This document shows positions 46,033 to 54,514 of a stretch of DNA of 64,000 bases, one piece after another. The translations under genes and the position numbers were made by a program. The DNA is from UBA6623 sp965248235 (GTDB lineage Bacteria > Acidobacteriota > Terriglobia > Bryobacterales > UBA6623). Location: the NCBI GenBank assembly GCA_965248235.1, contig CBDFIU010000005.1:1426001-1490000 (forward strand), read 5' to 3'. The notes under the pieces are model-generated. The model was not told the DNA's origin and did not search any database. It worked only from the letters and a program-made list of their open reading frames with translations. The first letter of the stretch is position 1. Each line of letters opens with the position of its first letter.

Positions 46033-48803
46033 CTACCGGCCCTGGACCCCGCTCAGCCAATTCTGGACAACTTGGATCTTTGCCGCTTGGCCTGCTTCCC
46101 CGGCGTTGTCGGCGATCACGAAGCGTTCGCCATCGGCCGACACGTCGTATTGGGGATAGTAAGACCTTGCCAAGCGCGGATGCTCAAACAAGCGGGTCGC
46201 CGAGCCGGCGGCAAACGTCGGGCGCATCTTCACGGAAACCGCGATCAGCGTGGAGTCCTCGACATAGAACAATTCCCTACCGTCGCGGCTCCACACCGGT
46301 TGCGTTCCGCCATTGCTCGACACTGTGATCCGCCGCCCGCCCTCGGGGAACGGCTGGACATAGACCTCGTATTGCCCCGACTCGTCCGAAGAGTAGGCGA
46401 TAAAACGGCCGTCGGGAGAATGCTTGGCGGCACGTTCGGAAAAAGGCGTCTCTAAGAAGACGCGCGGTTCCCAACCACCCTGTTCGGTCCGCTCCAGGTA
46501 ACTGACATCCATTTCGTCCGGGGACTCGCCTAGGCCGTAGAGCATGTACTTTCCATCCCGGGACCAATCGGATACCGTTTCCGAAAGTGGAGTGGTGAGC
46601 AGTGCCTTGAGTTCTCCGCCGCCGTCGGCGGGCCGCAGGAAGCTGTCGGTCGCCCCCGAGCGAAACGAGAAAAAGGCAATTTCCTCTCCATCTGGCGACC
46701 AAACCGCTCGGAAGTCCAGCGCGGGATCGGTGGTCAAGCGGGTCCTCACCCCGAGTTCGATGTCGTAGACCCAGACGTCCTGATTGCCGTTCTCGAGTCC
46801 GGAAACCGCCAGGCGCCGTCCGTCGGGTGATAGCGAGGGGTCGAAGGTGTCCTGAAGCGGTCGGCCGATCTGCTCTCCCGGAACCCCCTGCCGGCTGAAC
46901 CATCGCGGTTGTTGCAGGCTGCCTTCACCGCCGTCGTAGTAAACCAGGGTTCCGTCGGAGGCGATGCTAGGCCCCCGCGCGTCCTGGGCGATAGGGAAGG
47001 CTTCCCCTTCGGGCCTCAGACTGTCGAGGGAAAAGGGCCGGGCCCACAGCTCGAAATCGATAGGCGACGCTTGATAGACAATATGCCCGGCCGCATAGAA
47101 CGGCACGTGCCCCCGCCCCAACTCCTCGCTCCGGCCGCTCTCCAGATCCCGGATCACCATCGTGCGCCCACTCAGGGTCCCTTTTGTGAACATCAGGACG
47201 CGAGGTCCCGCTTCAGCGGGCAAAAATCGGGGCCCCACAACAAGTCGCCGCCCGAGCCCTCCGACGGCAGGTCTGGGGACGCCCCGGAAACGTCTTGCGG
47301 CGAGATCAGCAACTTCGGCGTTCCACCCGCTGCCGCGACTTCATGGAGCGCGCTGCGGGAGCTGAATACGATCACGCCACCATCGGGACTCCATGCGCCG
47401 CTGCCAATGATGCCGGCCGGCTTTGCACAAAGGCGCGTGGGGAGACCGCCCAACACCGATACCTTCTTGACTTCGTCCGGCGTGGCAAAACCGATGAAGC
47501 TGCTGTCGGGCGACCAAAACGGCCCGCGGGCTCCCTCGGTTCCTTCGATGAGGCGAGGTTGCCGCTGATCGAGATCCCAAACCCACAGATTGCTTGCCGG
47601 CTGAGCGCTGACGAAGGCGATGTGCTTTCCGTTCGGGGAGATTGCGACCGGCACCCTGACGAGGCCGACCAGGGGCAGATCGACCGGCGGCGTCATGCTG
47701 AAACGGCGCACAGGGGCCGGGGGTGCGCTTTCGCGGAAATGAACGAACGCGAGAGCGAGTAGAGCCGTTGCGGTAAGAGCCAGGGCGGCTTGGAGCAAGC
47801 GGTAGGAGGCGGGGCGCGGTCCGGCTGCTTGGGCGGGTGGGGCTGTTTGCGCGATGGTGGTTGCGGCGGGAGCTTGGCTGGGACCGGCACGAGTGCCGGT
47901 CGCTACCGGGGAACCCATCACTGCCGCCGCGCCGGTCGCTATGGGCGCGGTTCGTAGAATCGTCGATTTGCCGGACTTGATCTTCTCGTTCAGATTCCGC
48001 AGATCAACGATCAAGTCCCCGGCATTCTGATAACGATCGTCGGGCCCCTTCGCCAGGCATTTGCCGACCATCCACTCGAGTTCCATTGGCACGCCGGTGC
48101 GCAGGCCGGTGAGCGGCTCGGGCTCTTCGCTGGTGATGGAATACATCACCGCCTGCCGGTAGTCGCCCTGAAAGGGCAGCCGTCCCGAGACCATCTCGTA
48201 AAGCACGACGCCGAGCGCCCAGATGTCGGTGCGATGGTCGGTTCCCGCGCCCATCGTCTGCTCGGGCGACATGTAGGCGGCCGTTCCCAGCGTCGAGTCT
48301 TGCCTGGTGAGCCGCGAACGCTCGGCCAACTGCGCTAACCCGAAGTCCATAATCTTGACGAGCCGTTCGGAGGCGCCCTTGGGCGTGATCATCAAATTGG
48401 CCGGCTTGATGTCGCGGTGGTAGATCTTCTTGGCGTGGGCTTCTTCGAGCCCCTTGCCGACCTGAATGCCGAAATCGAGAATCTCCTTGAACTCAAGCGG
48501 CCCGTCCTCGATCTTTTCAGCCAATGTGCGGCCTTCGAGATAGGCCATTGCGATGAAGAGTTTGTCGTCTTCTTCGTTGATCTCGTAGACGGTACAAATG
48601 TTGGGGTGATCGAGCGCGGCCGCGGCCTGCGCCTCACGGACAAAGCGGGCCTTTTCCTCGTCGGCCCCAACCAGATGCGCGGCCAGGAATTTCAGCGCGA
48701 CAGGGCGCTGGAGCTTCGTATCGGTGGCTTTGTAGACGACACCCATCCCGCCTTCACCGAGCTTTTCGGTGACCTGGTAGTGGGCGATGGATTTACCAAT
48801 CAA
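46033..48803 (-). pseudogene. Ser/Thr protein kinase with C-terminal TolB/PD40 propeller, frameshifted
   Basis: The N-terminal kinase is complete: glycine loop GEGGMGVVYKA (16-26), K38 in VALKF, HRDIKPAN, DFGLAQ, GTAAYMSPEQ and a PASTA-free linker. A membrane helix (LLQAALALTATALLALAFVHF) follows at about 345-365, then PD40/TolB blades such as AISPNGKHIAFVS, WSPDSSFIGFA and WSPDGGVIVFSS. The frame breaks at the GGGGCCCC run 47229-47236: one missing C. Adding a C joins LLWGP to RFLPAEAGPRVLMF, after which the remaining blades (LSPDGRRLAVSG, WSPDGEEIAFFS, SPDGRFIAYSSDE) run to 46033. Full length would be about 922 residues. Such kinases are typical of Acidobacteriota. Confidence 0.85.
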
Positions 48804-48872
48804 CGTTCACGATTGTACCGTGGTCGGCGCGCCACGTCGGGGGGGGCGATGTCCGCGGGTTTGCCCATGGCC

Positions 48873-51467
48873 TCAGACGGCTTCCATATCGCGCCAGTTG
48901 GGCCCCTGTTTCACATCGACGATGAGCGGCACGCTGAGCTTCTCGACGTTCTCCATCTCCGTCTTCACCATGGCGGCGAGATCGGCGACTTCCTCCTCAG
49001 GCGCTTCGAAGAGCAGCTCGTCGTGGACTTGCAATAACATCAATGCCCGGCGGCCTTCGTCGCGCAGTCGTCGGTCGACGCGAATCATTGCCCGCTTGAT
49101 CAGATCCGCCGCCGAGCCTTGGATCGGCGAATTGATCGCCGTGCGCTCGGCGAATCCGCGCTGATTGGGATTCTTCGCGTCAATGTCGGGAATCGGCCGC
49201 AGCCTCCCGAACATCGTCCGGGTCTCACCGCTCTTGCGGGCGCGGGCAATGGCCTTGTCGATGAACGTCTTGACGCCCGAGTACAAGGTGAAATAGGCGT
49301 CGATATACTCGCGCGCATCGGCCGCGGGAATGCCCAGTTGCTTCGAGAGCCCGAAGGGGCTGAGGCCGTAGACGATGCCGAAGTTGACGGCTTTGGCGCG
49401 GCGGCGTTCTTCGGGGCCGACCATCAACGGCGGCACGCCGAAGACCTCCGCCGCCGTGCGCGTGTGGATGTCCTCGCCTTTCTGAAAAGCATCGGTGAGG
49501 ACTTTGTCGCCCGACAGATGGGCCAAGATGCGCAGCTCGATTTGCGAATAGTCGGCCTTGACGAGCGTCCACCCGGGCCGCGCCGTGAAGGCCGCCCGAA
49601 TTTCACGGCCCAACTCGGTCCGCACTGGGATGTTTTGCAGATTGGGATTGGCCGAGGAGATCCGCCCGGTGGCCGCGCCGGTCTGGTTGAAGGTCGTGTG
49701 CAGCCGGCCCGTCGAGGAATCGACCAACACCGGAAGGGCGTCAATATAGGTGTTCTTGAGTTTCGTCAATTGGCGGAACTCGAGAATCCTCGAAGCAATT
49801 TCGTGCTGCTCGACCAGCCCCTCGAGCACGTCGGACGCCGTTGAGGGCGTCTTGGTCTTGCCGCGGCGGCCGGGTTTCGGCAGGCCCATGTTTTCGAACA
49901 ACACATGAGCCAGTTGCTTGGGCGAGTTGATGTTGAAGACCTCACCGGCAAGAGTGTGAATCTCGCTGCTGAGTCTCTCGATATCCCCCTCGAGGCGGCC
50001 GGAAAGCTCCGCCAGGCGGTCGCTGTCGAGTTGGATGCCGGCTCTCTCCATGCGCGCCAGCACGGCGGCGAGCGGGAGTTCGATCTCTTCGTAAAGGTCA
50101 CGCAACTCGAGCCGGTCGATCTCGTCGCTCAATGCGGCCCCGAGTCGCGCGGTCATCGCGGCGGCGGCTCCGGCTCCGGCGGCAAGCGTCGCGCCACACT
50201 GCCGGCCCGCGGTCTTCTCCAGCGAATAGTCAGCTCGGATCGGGTTGACGAGAAAGGCCGCCAACATGGTGTCGTCGGCGACGCCGGCGAGCGCCATGCC
50301 GCCCGCTTCCAAAGTGTGCTCAGCCGACTTGGCGTCGTGGACGCGCTTGGGACACGCCGCGTCTTCGAGAAAGCGCTTGGCGGCCGAGACGTGCTCGGCG
50401 GGCAACAGATAGGCTGCGGCGGGATCGGCGCAAAAGCCGATACCGCCCGCGTCGATCGCCATTTCCGCGTCCGGCCGCGCGAGATCAACGGCGATCGACA
50501 AAACCGTGTCGGGGGGCCGGCCTGCGATCCAATCCTCGAAGGCCTCGGCGGAGGTTAGGGTGTGAAAGTCGGTCTCGATCTCGGGTTCGGCCGCCTGGTC
50601 GAGTTGGCTGAGCAGACTGTTGAATTCGAGATCTTTGTAAAGCGCCCGTAGCGGTTCGAGCGCCGGCCGGGCGGCTTTGAGAGCTTCGAGGTCGAGAGGG
50701 ACAGGGGCATCGGTCGCCAGCGTCGCGAGCTTCTTACTCAGCAAGATCTGGTCACTGTTGTTTTGCAGACTTTCGCGATACGTCTTGCGCTTAACCTCGT
50801 CGGCGTGCTCGATGGCGCCTTCGACATTGCCGTAGGTTGCGATCAAGTCGCGCGCCCCTTTGTCGCCGATGCCGGGGGCGCCGGGGATGTTGTCGACCGA
50901 GTCCCCCTTGAGCGCCAGGAAGTCGGCGATCTGGGAGGGCTCGACGCCCATGACTTCCTTGACGGTTTCGGCGTCGTAGACCAGGTCGCCCTTCATCGGG
51001 TTAAGGACAAAGACGCGCTCATCGACGAGCTGCGTAAGATCCTTGTCGCTGCTCACGACATAGACGTCGATATCGTGGCCCTCGGCTTGGCGGGCCAGCG
51101 CACCGATCACATCGTCGGCCTCGTAGCCGTCCTCGGCGAGCACCGGAACGCCGTGGGCTTCCAGCAGACGCTCGATGTAGGGCATCTGTTGGATCAAATC
51201 GTCCGGCGTCTCGTCGCGGTTGGCTTTGTAGTCGGGGAAGATCTCGTCTCGAAAGGTGGGGCCCCGTCCTTCCCAAACCGCCGCGATGTATTCGGGTCGA
51301 TGATCATCGACCAGCTTGCGCAGCATGTTGCCGAAGATGTAGATCGCCTCGGTCGGCACGCCCGAGGACGTTCGCATCAACGGAGCGCCGACGCGCGCGC
51401 GCCCGTAATAAGCCCGAAAAATCAGCCCAAACGTATCGATCAAAAACAGCCGCGGGGCCTGAGACAT
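48873..51467 (-). CDS. polA: DNA polymerase I
   Basis: 864 residues. 5'-3' nuclease domain (about 1-290: FLIDTFGLIFRAYYG, SDKDLTQLV, GDSVDNIPGAPGIG helix-hairpin-helix). Polymerase domain from about 480: motif A ADYSQIELRILAH, motif B RRRAKAVNFGIVYG, motif C LQVHDELLF. The middle 3'-5' exonuclease-like domain is degenerate: the expected DxE reads VDLAR, and other metal-binding Asp positions are not conserved, so proofreading is unlikely. Functions in Okazaki maturation and repair synthesis. Upstream on the same strand are the HD and Gfo/Idh genes. Confidence 0.93.
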   Translation of the reverse strand: MSQAPRLFLIDTFGLIFRAYYGRARVGAPLMRTSSGVPTEAIYIFGNMLRKLVDDHRPEYIAAVWEGRGPTFRDEIFPDYKANRDETPDDLIQQMPYIERLLEAHGVPVLAEDGYEADDVIGALARQAEGHDIDVYVVSSDKDLTQLVDERVFVLNPMKGDLVYDAETVKEVMGVEPSQIADFLALKGDSVDNIPGAPGIGDKGARDLIATYGNVEGAIEHADEVKRKTYRESLQNNSDQILLSKKLATLATDAPVPLDLEALKAARPALEPLRALYKDLEFNSLLSQLDQAAEPEIETDFHTLTSAEAFEDWIAGRPPDTVLSIAVDLARPDAEMAIDAGGIGFCADPAAAYLLPAEHVSAAKRFLEDAACPKRVHDAKSAEHTLEAGGMALAGVADDTMLAAFLVNPIRADYSLEKTAGRQCGATLAAGAGAAAAMTARLGAALSDEIDRLELRDLYEEIELPLAAVLARMERAGIQLDSDRLAELSGRLEGDIERLSSEIHTLAGEVFNINSPKQLAHVLFENMGLPKPGRRGKTKTPSTASDVLEGLVEQHEIASRILEFRQLTKLKNTYIDALPVLVDSSTGRLHTTFNQTGAATGRISSANPNLQNIPVRTELGREIRAAFTARPGWTLVKADYSQIELRILAHLSGDKVLTDAFQKGEDIHTRTAAEVFGVPPLMVGPEERRRAKAVNFGIVYGLSPFGLSKQLGIPAADAREYIDAYFTLYSGVKTFIDKAIARARKSGETRTMFGRLRPIPDIDAKNPNQRGFAERTAINSPIQGSAADLIKRAMIRVDRRLRDEGRRALMLLQVHDELLFEAPEEEVADLAAMVKTEMENVEKLSVPLIVDVKQGPNWRDMEAV

Positions 51468-51534
51468 GGAGTTAGTGTAGCGGGTCGCTCCGCCGCCGCC
51501 GGTTGGGAGTTGAGGCTCGGCCCGGCGCTTGCGC

Positions 51535-52119
51535 TTAGGGCTCTGGTTCTTCCGTTGCGGCCGCGTCTTCCAACGCCGTCACAACCCGGTTGAGTTCCTC
51601 GACCAGCGGCGTGGCGGCGCCGTCGAGCAAAGCATCGGTTACGGCGCGGTAGTACCACAGGGTGCCGTCTCGGCCGCCTTGAAAGAGCAGCCAAACTTCC
51701 TCGCGCACTTCGCGATAGTCGCGTAAGACCGAGCGGGCGTTGTGAAGCTTGTCGGCGGCCGAAACCAGGCGCACCGACCGCGAGGCCGTCGAAAGCCGCT
51801 CGATATAGGTCTCTTTACGCTGCCGCCAGGGGGGCTTGGGGTTCGTGTCGGCGTCGGTGCAGCCGTCGACGATCTCGGTCACCTGATCGCCGAAACGCCG
51901 TCGAACTTCTTCGCGCGCTTCGTCGCCGCCCTGATCTTCGATCGCGTCGTGAAGCAAGGCCGCGATGGCCTCATCCTCGTCGCCGCCGTGTTCGATGACG
52001 AGCCCGGCCACCGAGAGCAGATGCGAGACGTAGGGCACGCCGGACCCCTTGCGCCGCTGTTCCTTATGCAGTTGCGCGGCGAAGACCAGAGCTTGTTCAA
52101 ATCGTTCGGTCAGCGGCAT
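51535..52119 (-). CDS. HD-domain metal-dependent phosphohydrolase (MESH1/RelA-SpoT hydrolase-like)
   Basis: 194 residues. N-terminal HKEQRRKGSGVPYVSHLLSVAGLV and ALLHDAIEDQG give the first His, then the HD pair of the HD-4 group. FGDQVTEIVDGCTDAD and KLHNARSVLRDY supply the later Asp positions. This is the same fold as the (p)ppGpp hydrolase domain of SpoT, though here without a synthetase. Small stand-alone members hydrolyse ppGpp or NADPH-like nucleotides. Likely coupled to the Gfo/Idh gene just upstream (10-bp gap). Confidence 0.8.
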   Translation of the reverse strand: MPLTERFEQALVFAAQLHKEQRRKGSGVPYVSHLLSVAGLVIEHGGDEDEAIAALLHDAIEDQGGDEAREEVRRRFGDQVTEIVDGCTDADTNPKPPWRQRKETYIERLSTASRSVRLVSAADKLHNARSVLRDYREVREEVWLLFQGGRDGTLWYYRAVTDALLDGAATPLVEELNRVVTALEDAAATEEPEP

Positions 52120-52129
52120 GGCGCAAGGT

Positions 52130-53260
52130 CTACCCCGACACTTCCGACCATGTCACAATCCGCTTTTCGTCGACCGCCGTGCGGCCCATGATGCAGGTCA
52201 GCGTAGCCAGCCGTCCCCAGTCGGCGTTGTTCAAAGGCTCTTTGCTGTCGCGGATGCTCTTGAAAAAGGCATCGACGGCGCGCTGGCTCGCGTCCCGGCC
52301 GTCGTCGTCGATGTAGAGCTTCTCGGCCTTGGCCGGTTTGCGTCCCGTCGGGTCGAGCTCGTAGACCGTGCCGCTGGGCAGATCGGCGGCGTATTCCGAA
52401 CCCCACACGCGCTCTTGAATACCGCTGAAACCGCGCGGGTCAAAGAAGATATGCGTGAAGCACAATTGCAAGTTACCGGGATACTCGTAAATCACTACAT
52501 AGTGATCCCAGGTCGTCCGCCCGGGCGGGACATCGTTATAAAGGTTAATCCCGCCCGCGCCATAAGCCTGGATCGGGTGCGTGCCCGCCACCCAGTTCAT
52601 CAGGTCGACGATATGGACGGCCTGCTCCACAATCATCTGGCCGGCGATGCTCTTGTCGAAGAACCACTTCGTCTCGCGCGGTAGATCGCCCGTGTGACGG
52701 TTGCCTTGCATGTAGAGCACCTTGCCGATGCCGCCCGAGTGGATGTGTTGCATCGTCGCCACCCGCGCGGGATGAAAGCGCAATTGAAAACCCAACTGCA
52801 GCAGCCCGCGCGATGCCTTCGCCGCCTGATGCACGGCCGCGACCTCGGCGGGGTTGATCCCCATCGGCTTTTCGAGATAGAGGTTCTTGTGAACTTCAAG
52901 CGCCGCCACGGCCATTTCCTTATGCAGGTTGACGGGCGTCGCGACAAAGACCGCGTCGAGGTCTTTGCGGTCGAGCAGTTCCCGGAAGTCGCGAATCAGG
53001 TCGGGCTGGTGCTCCGACGCCCTGGCGGCCGCGCGCAGGCGCGCCATCTCGTCGTTGTCGCAAATCGCGGCGACCTCGACATTCGGCGATTTGAGAATGC
53101 GCCGCAGCAACGCCGTTCCGCGTCCCCCGACGCCGATCACGCCGACCCGGATCTTCTCGTTGGGCGACTGCGCGGGCAACAGAGCCGGCGCTCCCGCGGC
53201 AAGCACCGCGGCTTGAGACTTTACGAAACTTCTACGGCTGACTTCGGGTCGATCTTTCAC
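52130..53260 (-). CDS. Tat-exported Gfo/Idh/MocA-family oxidoreductase
   Basis: 376 residues from GTG 53260, chosen because AAGGAG lies 7 bases upstream and because the next residues form a twin-arginine signal (SRRSFVK at 8-14, then an Ala-rich stretch). The longer frame to 53380 crosses a repeat region. The Rossmann domain begins IRVGVIGVGGRGTALLRRI, followed by AICDNDEMARL, and the catalytic EKPMG block is present. The C-terminal half is the beta-sheet substrate domain (HTGDLPRETKWFF, VEQAVHIVDLMNW). Family members oxidise sugars using a tightly held NAD(P); periplasmic Tat members are frequent in this phylum. Confidence 0.9.
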   Translation of the reverse strand: MKDRPEVSRRSFVKSQAAVLAAGAPALLPAQSPNEKIRVGVIGVGGRGTALLRRILKSPNVEVAAICDNDEMARLRAAARASEHQPDLIRDFRELLDRKDLDAVFVATPVNLHKEMAVAALEVHKNLYLEKPMGINPAEVAAVHQAAKASRGLLQLGFQLRFHPARVATMQHIHSGGIGKVLYMQGNRHTGDLPRETKWFFDKSIAGQMIVEQAVHIVDLMNWVAGTHPIQAYGAGGINLYNDVPPGRTTWDHYVVIYEYPGNLQLCFTHIFFDPRGFSGIQERVWGSEYAADLPSGTVYELDPTGRKPAKAEKLYIDDDGRDASQRAVDAFFKSIRDSKEPLNNADWGRLATLTCIMGRTAVDEKRIVTWSEVSG

Positions 53261-53337
53261 GACAAACTCCTTCGTTGGGCGGGGTATTGCTGTTCGGGGC
53301 GAAAAAGGGAAACTGTCACGGGGCGAAAAAGCGGGGG

Positions 53338-53435
53338 CGAAAAAAGGGGGACTGCCATCCGATTTTCGTTCGATGAACATCTCTGATCTCCTACACCCTT
53401 CGATACCGAAAATCGGTGGGTGTACCCTTTTTTCG
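53338..53435. repeat. Imperfect inverted repeat between two minus-strand genes
   Basis: Left arm 53338-53368 (CGAAAAAAGGG ... CCGATTTTCG) and right arm 53407-53435 are inverted copies: 11 bases at one end and 10 at the other are perfect, with a few mismatches and gaps between, around a 38-nt loop. Just to the left, GGGGCGAAAAA occurs twice (53297 and 53321) with a GGGGGCGAAAAAA variant at 53334. The run A5-6 plus GGGGACTG also appears in the inverted repeat at 54330, so the two may belong to one family. Confidence 0.7.
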
Positions 53436-53462
53436 CGTAGTCGGACCTACAACACGGACGGG

Positions 53463-54308
53463 TTACAAGCCCCGCAGCTTCTCGAGCAACGCGACACCTT
53501 CGCGAATATCAGCCTGCTGGGCCTCGCCGACAATCTCTCGTTCAATCGTCAACGGACCGCTATAGCCGATTTCCTTGAGTTTCGCGACAAAGCGGTCCAT
53601 GCCGACATCGCCCTTGCCGAGCGGAGTCTCGGCGCCCCATTGACCGGGCTCGACAGGCCACTTCGCATCCTTGCAATGAACAGTCATCACATGGTCGCGA
53701 ACGATCTCGAGCGCTTCAAGCGGCTCGCCCGATCCATAGAGAATCATATTCGCCGGATCGAAGTTGACGCCGAGGTTCTCGCGATCGACATCGGCGATGA
53801 ATTCCTTGAGCGTCGCGGCCGGTTCTTGGCCGGTCTCGAGCGCAAACGTCTGACCGTTCGCGCGGCAGCGATCGCAGACCCGCCGGACCATCTCCCGCAC
53901 GGCAATGTAATCAGGGTCGGCGGAATCCTCGGGGACGAAGCCGATATGCGTCGCCAGCCCTGGGACTCCCATCTCGCGAGCGAAATCACTGCACTCGTAG
54001 GTGCGCGCCTCGCGCTCCTCCCGCGTCACGCGCGGCACGAACCCGACCGTCTCTTGGACGGTGGGGATGTCGGCGTAGCTTTCACCGCGATAGGCCGCGA
54101 AGACCGTCGCGACTTCGAGCCCCTCGGCATCGACCGCGGCCTTCCAATCTCGCGCCGCCTCGGTGCTCAACGCCGCGTCGCCGTGAATGCCGAGTTGCCC
54201 GCAGCCGACGCCGAGTCCGGTGACCATGCGAGCAATCTCGGCCGGGGAAGCTTGCACGCCCAACTCCCCGCCGGTCCAAAACATGACGCCGACTTGCAAC
54301 GGTTCCAA
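53463..54308 (-). CDS. Sugar phosphate isomerase/epimerase
   Basis: 281 residues from a TTG at 54308, which follows AAAGGG and gives the normal family start (LQVGVMFWTGGELG). The open frame to 54398 runs through a repeat and is rejected; ATG 54284 is a weaker alternative. TIM-barrel of the AP-endonuclease-2 family: EIARMVTGLGVGCGQLGIHG, PGLATHIGFVPEDS, FALETGQEPAATL (Glu), LGVNFDPANMILYG (Asp), VMTVHCKDAKWP (His) and PLTIEREIVGE (Glu). Cytoplasmic, no signal. Third such enzyme in the window; on the same strand as the Gfo/Idh gene but separated by 202 bp with an inverted repeat. Confidence 0.83.
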   Translation of the reverse strand: MEPLQVGVMFWTGGELGVQASPAEIARMVTGLGVGCGQLGIHGDAALSTEAARDWKAAVDAEGLEVATVFAAYRGESYADIPTVQETVGFVPRVTREEREARTYECSDFAREMGVPGLATHIGFVPEDSADPDYIAVREMVRRVCDRCRANGQTFALETGQEPAATLKEFIADVDRENLGVNFDPANMILYGSGEPLEALEIVRDHVMTVHCKDAKWPVEPGQWGAETPLGKGDVGMDRFVAKLKEIGYSGPLTIEREIVGEAQQADIREGVALLEKLRGL

Positions 54309-54329
54309 TGTAGTTTCCCTTTGCTTCGT

Positions 54330-54455
54330 GGTCGCGCGGATGCCTTGAAAAAATGGGGACTGTACCGAGCGCTGATTGAGCAAGTTCGCTTGAATCAATC
54401 AGTCCACTCGACGCGAAGTGGACTGTCCCCATTTTTTCAAGGCATCCGCGCGACC
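54330..54455. repeat. Perfect 31-bp inverted repeat with structured 64-nt centre
   Basis: Left arm 54330-54360 begins GGTCGCGCGGATGCCTTGAA; right arm 54425-54455 is its exact reverse complement. Inside the loop there are two further stem pairs: CTGATTGA (54372) with TCAATCAG (54394), and AGTCCACT (54401) with AGTGGACT (54417). The core GGGGACTGT...AGTGGACTGTCCCC plus A/T runs resembles a REP-like or non-autonomous element. It lies between divergent genes (isomerase on minus, kinase on plus). Confidence 0.85.
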
Positions 54456-54514
54456 CCGCACATTGTAACTCAGTCAGCCCCCCTTGGCTCGACAATCGGG
54501 TAGACTACACTGCT

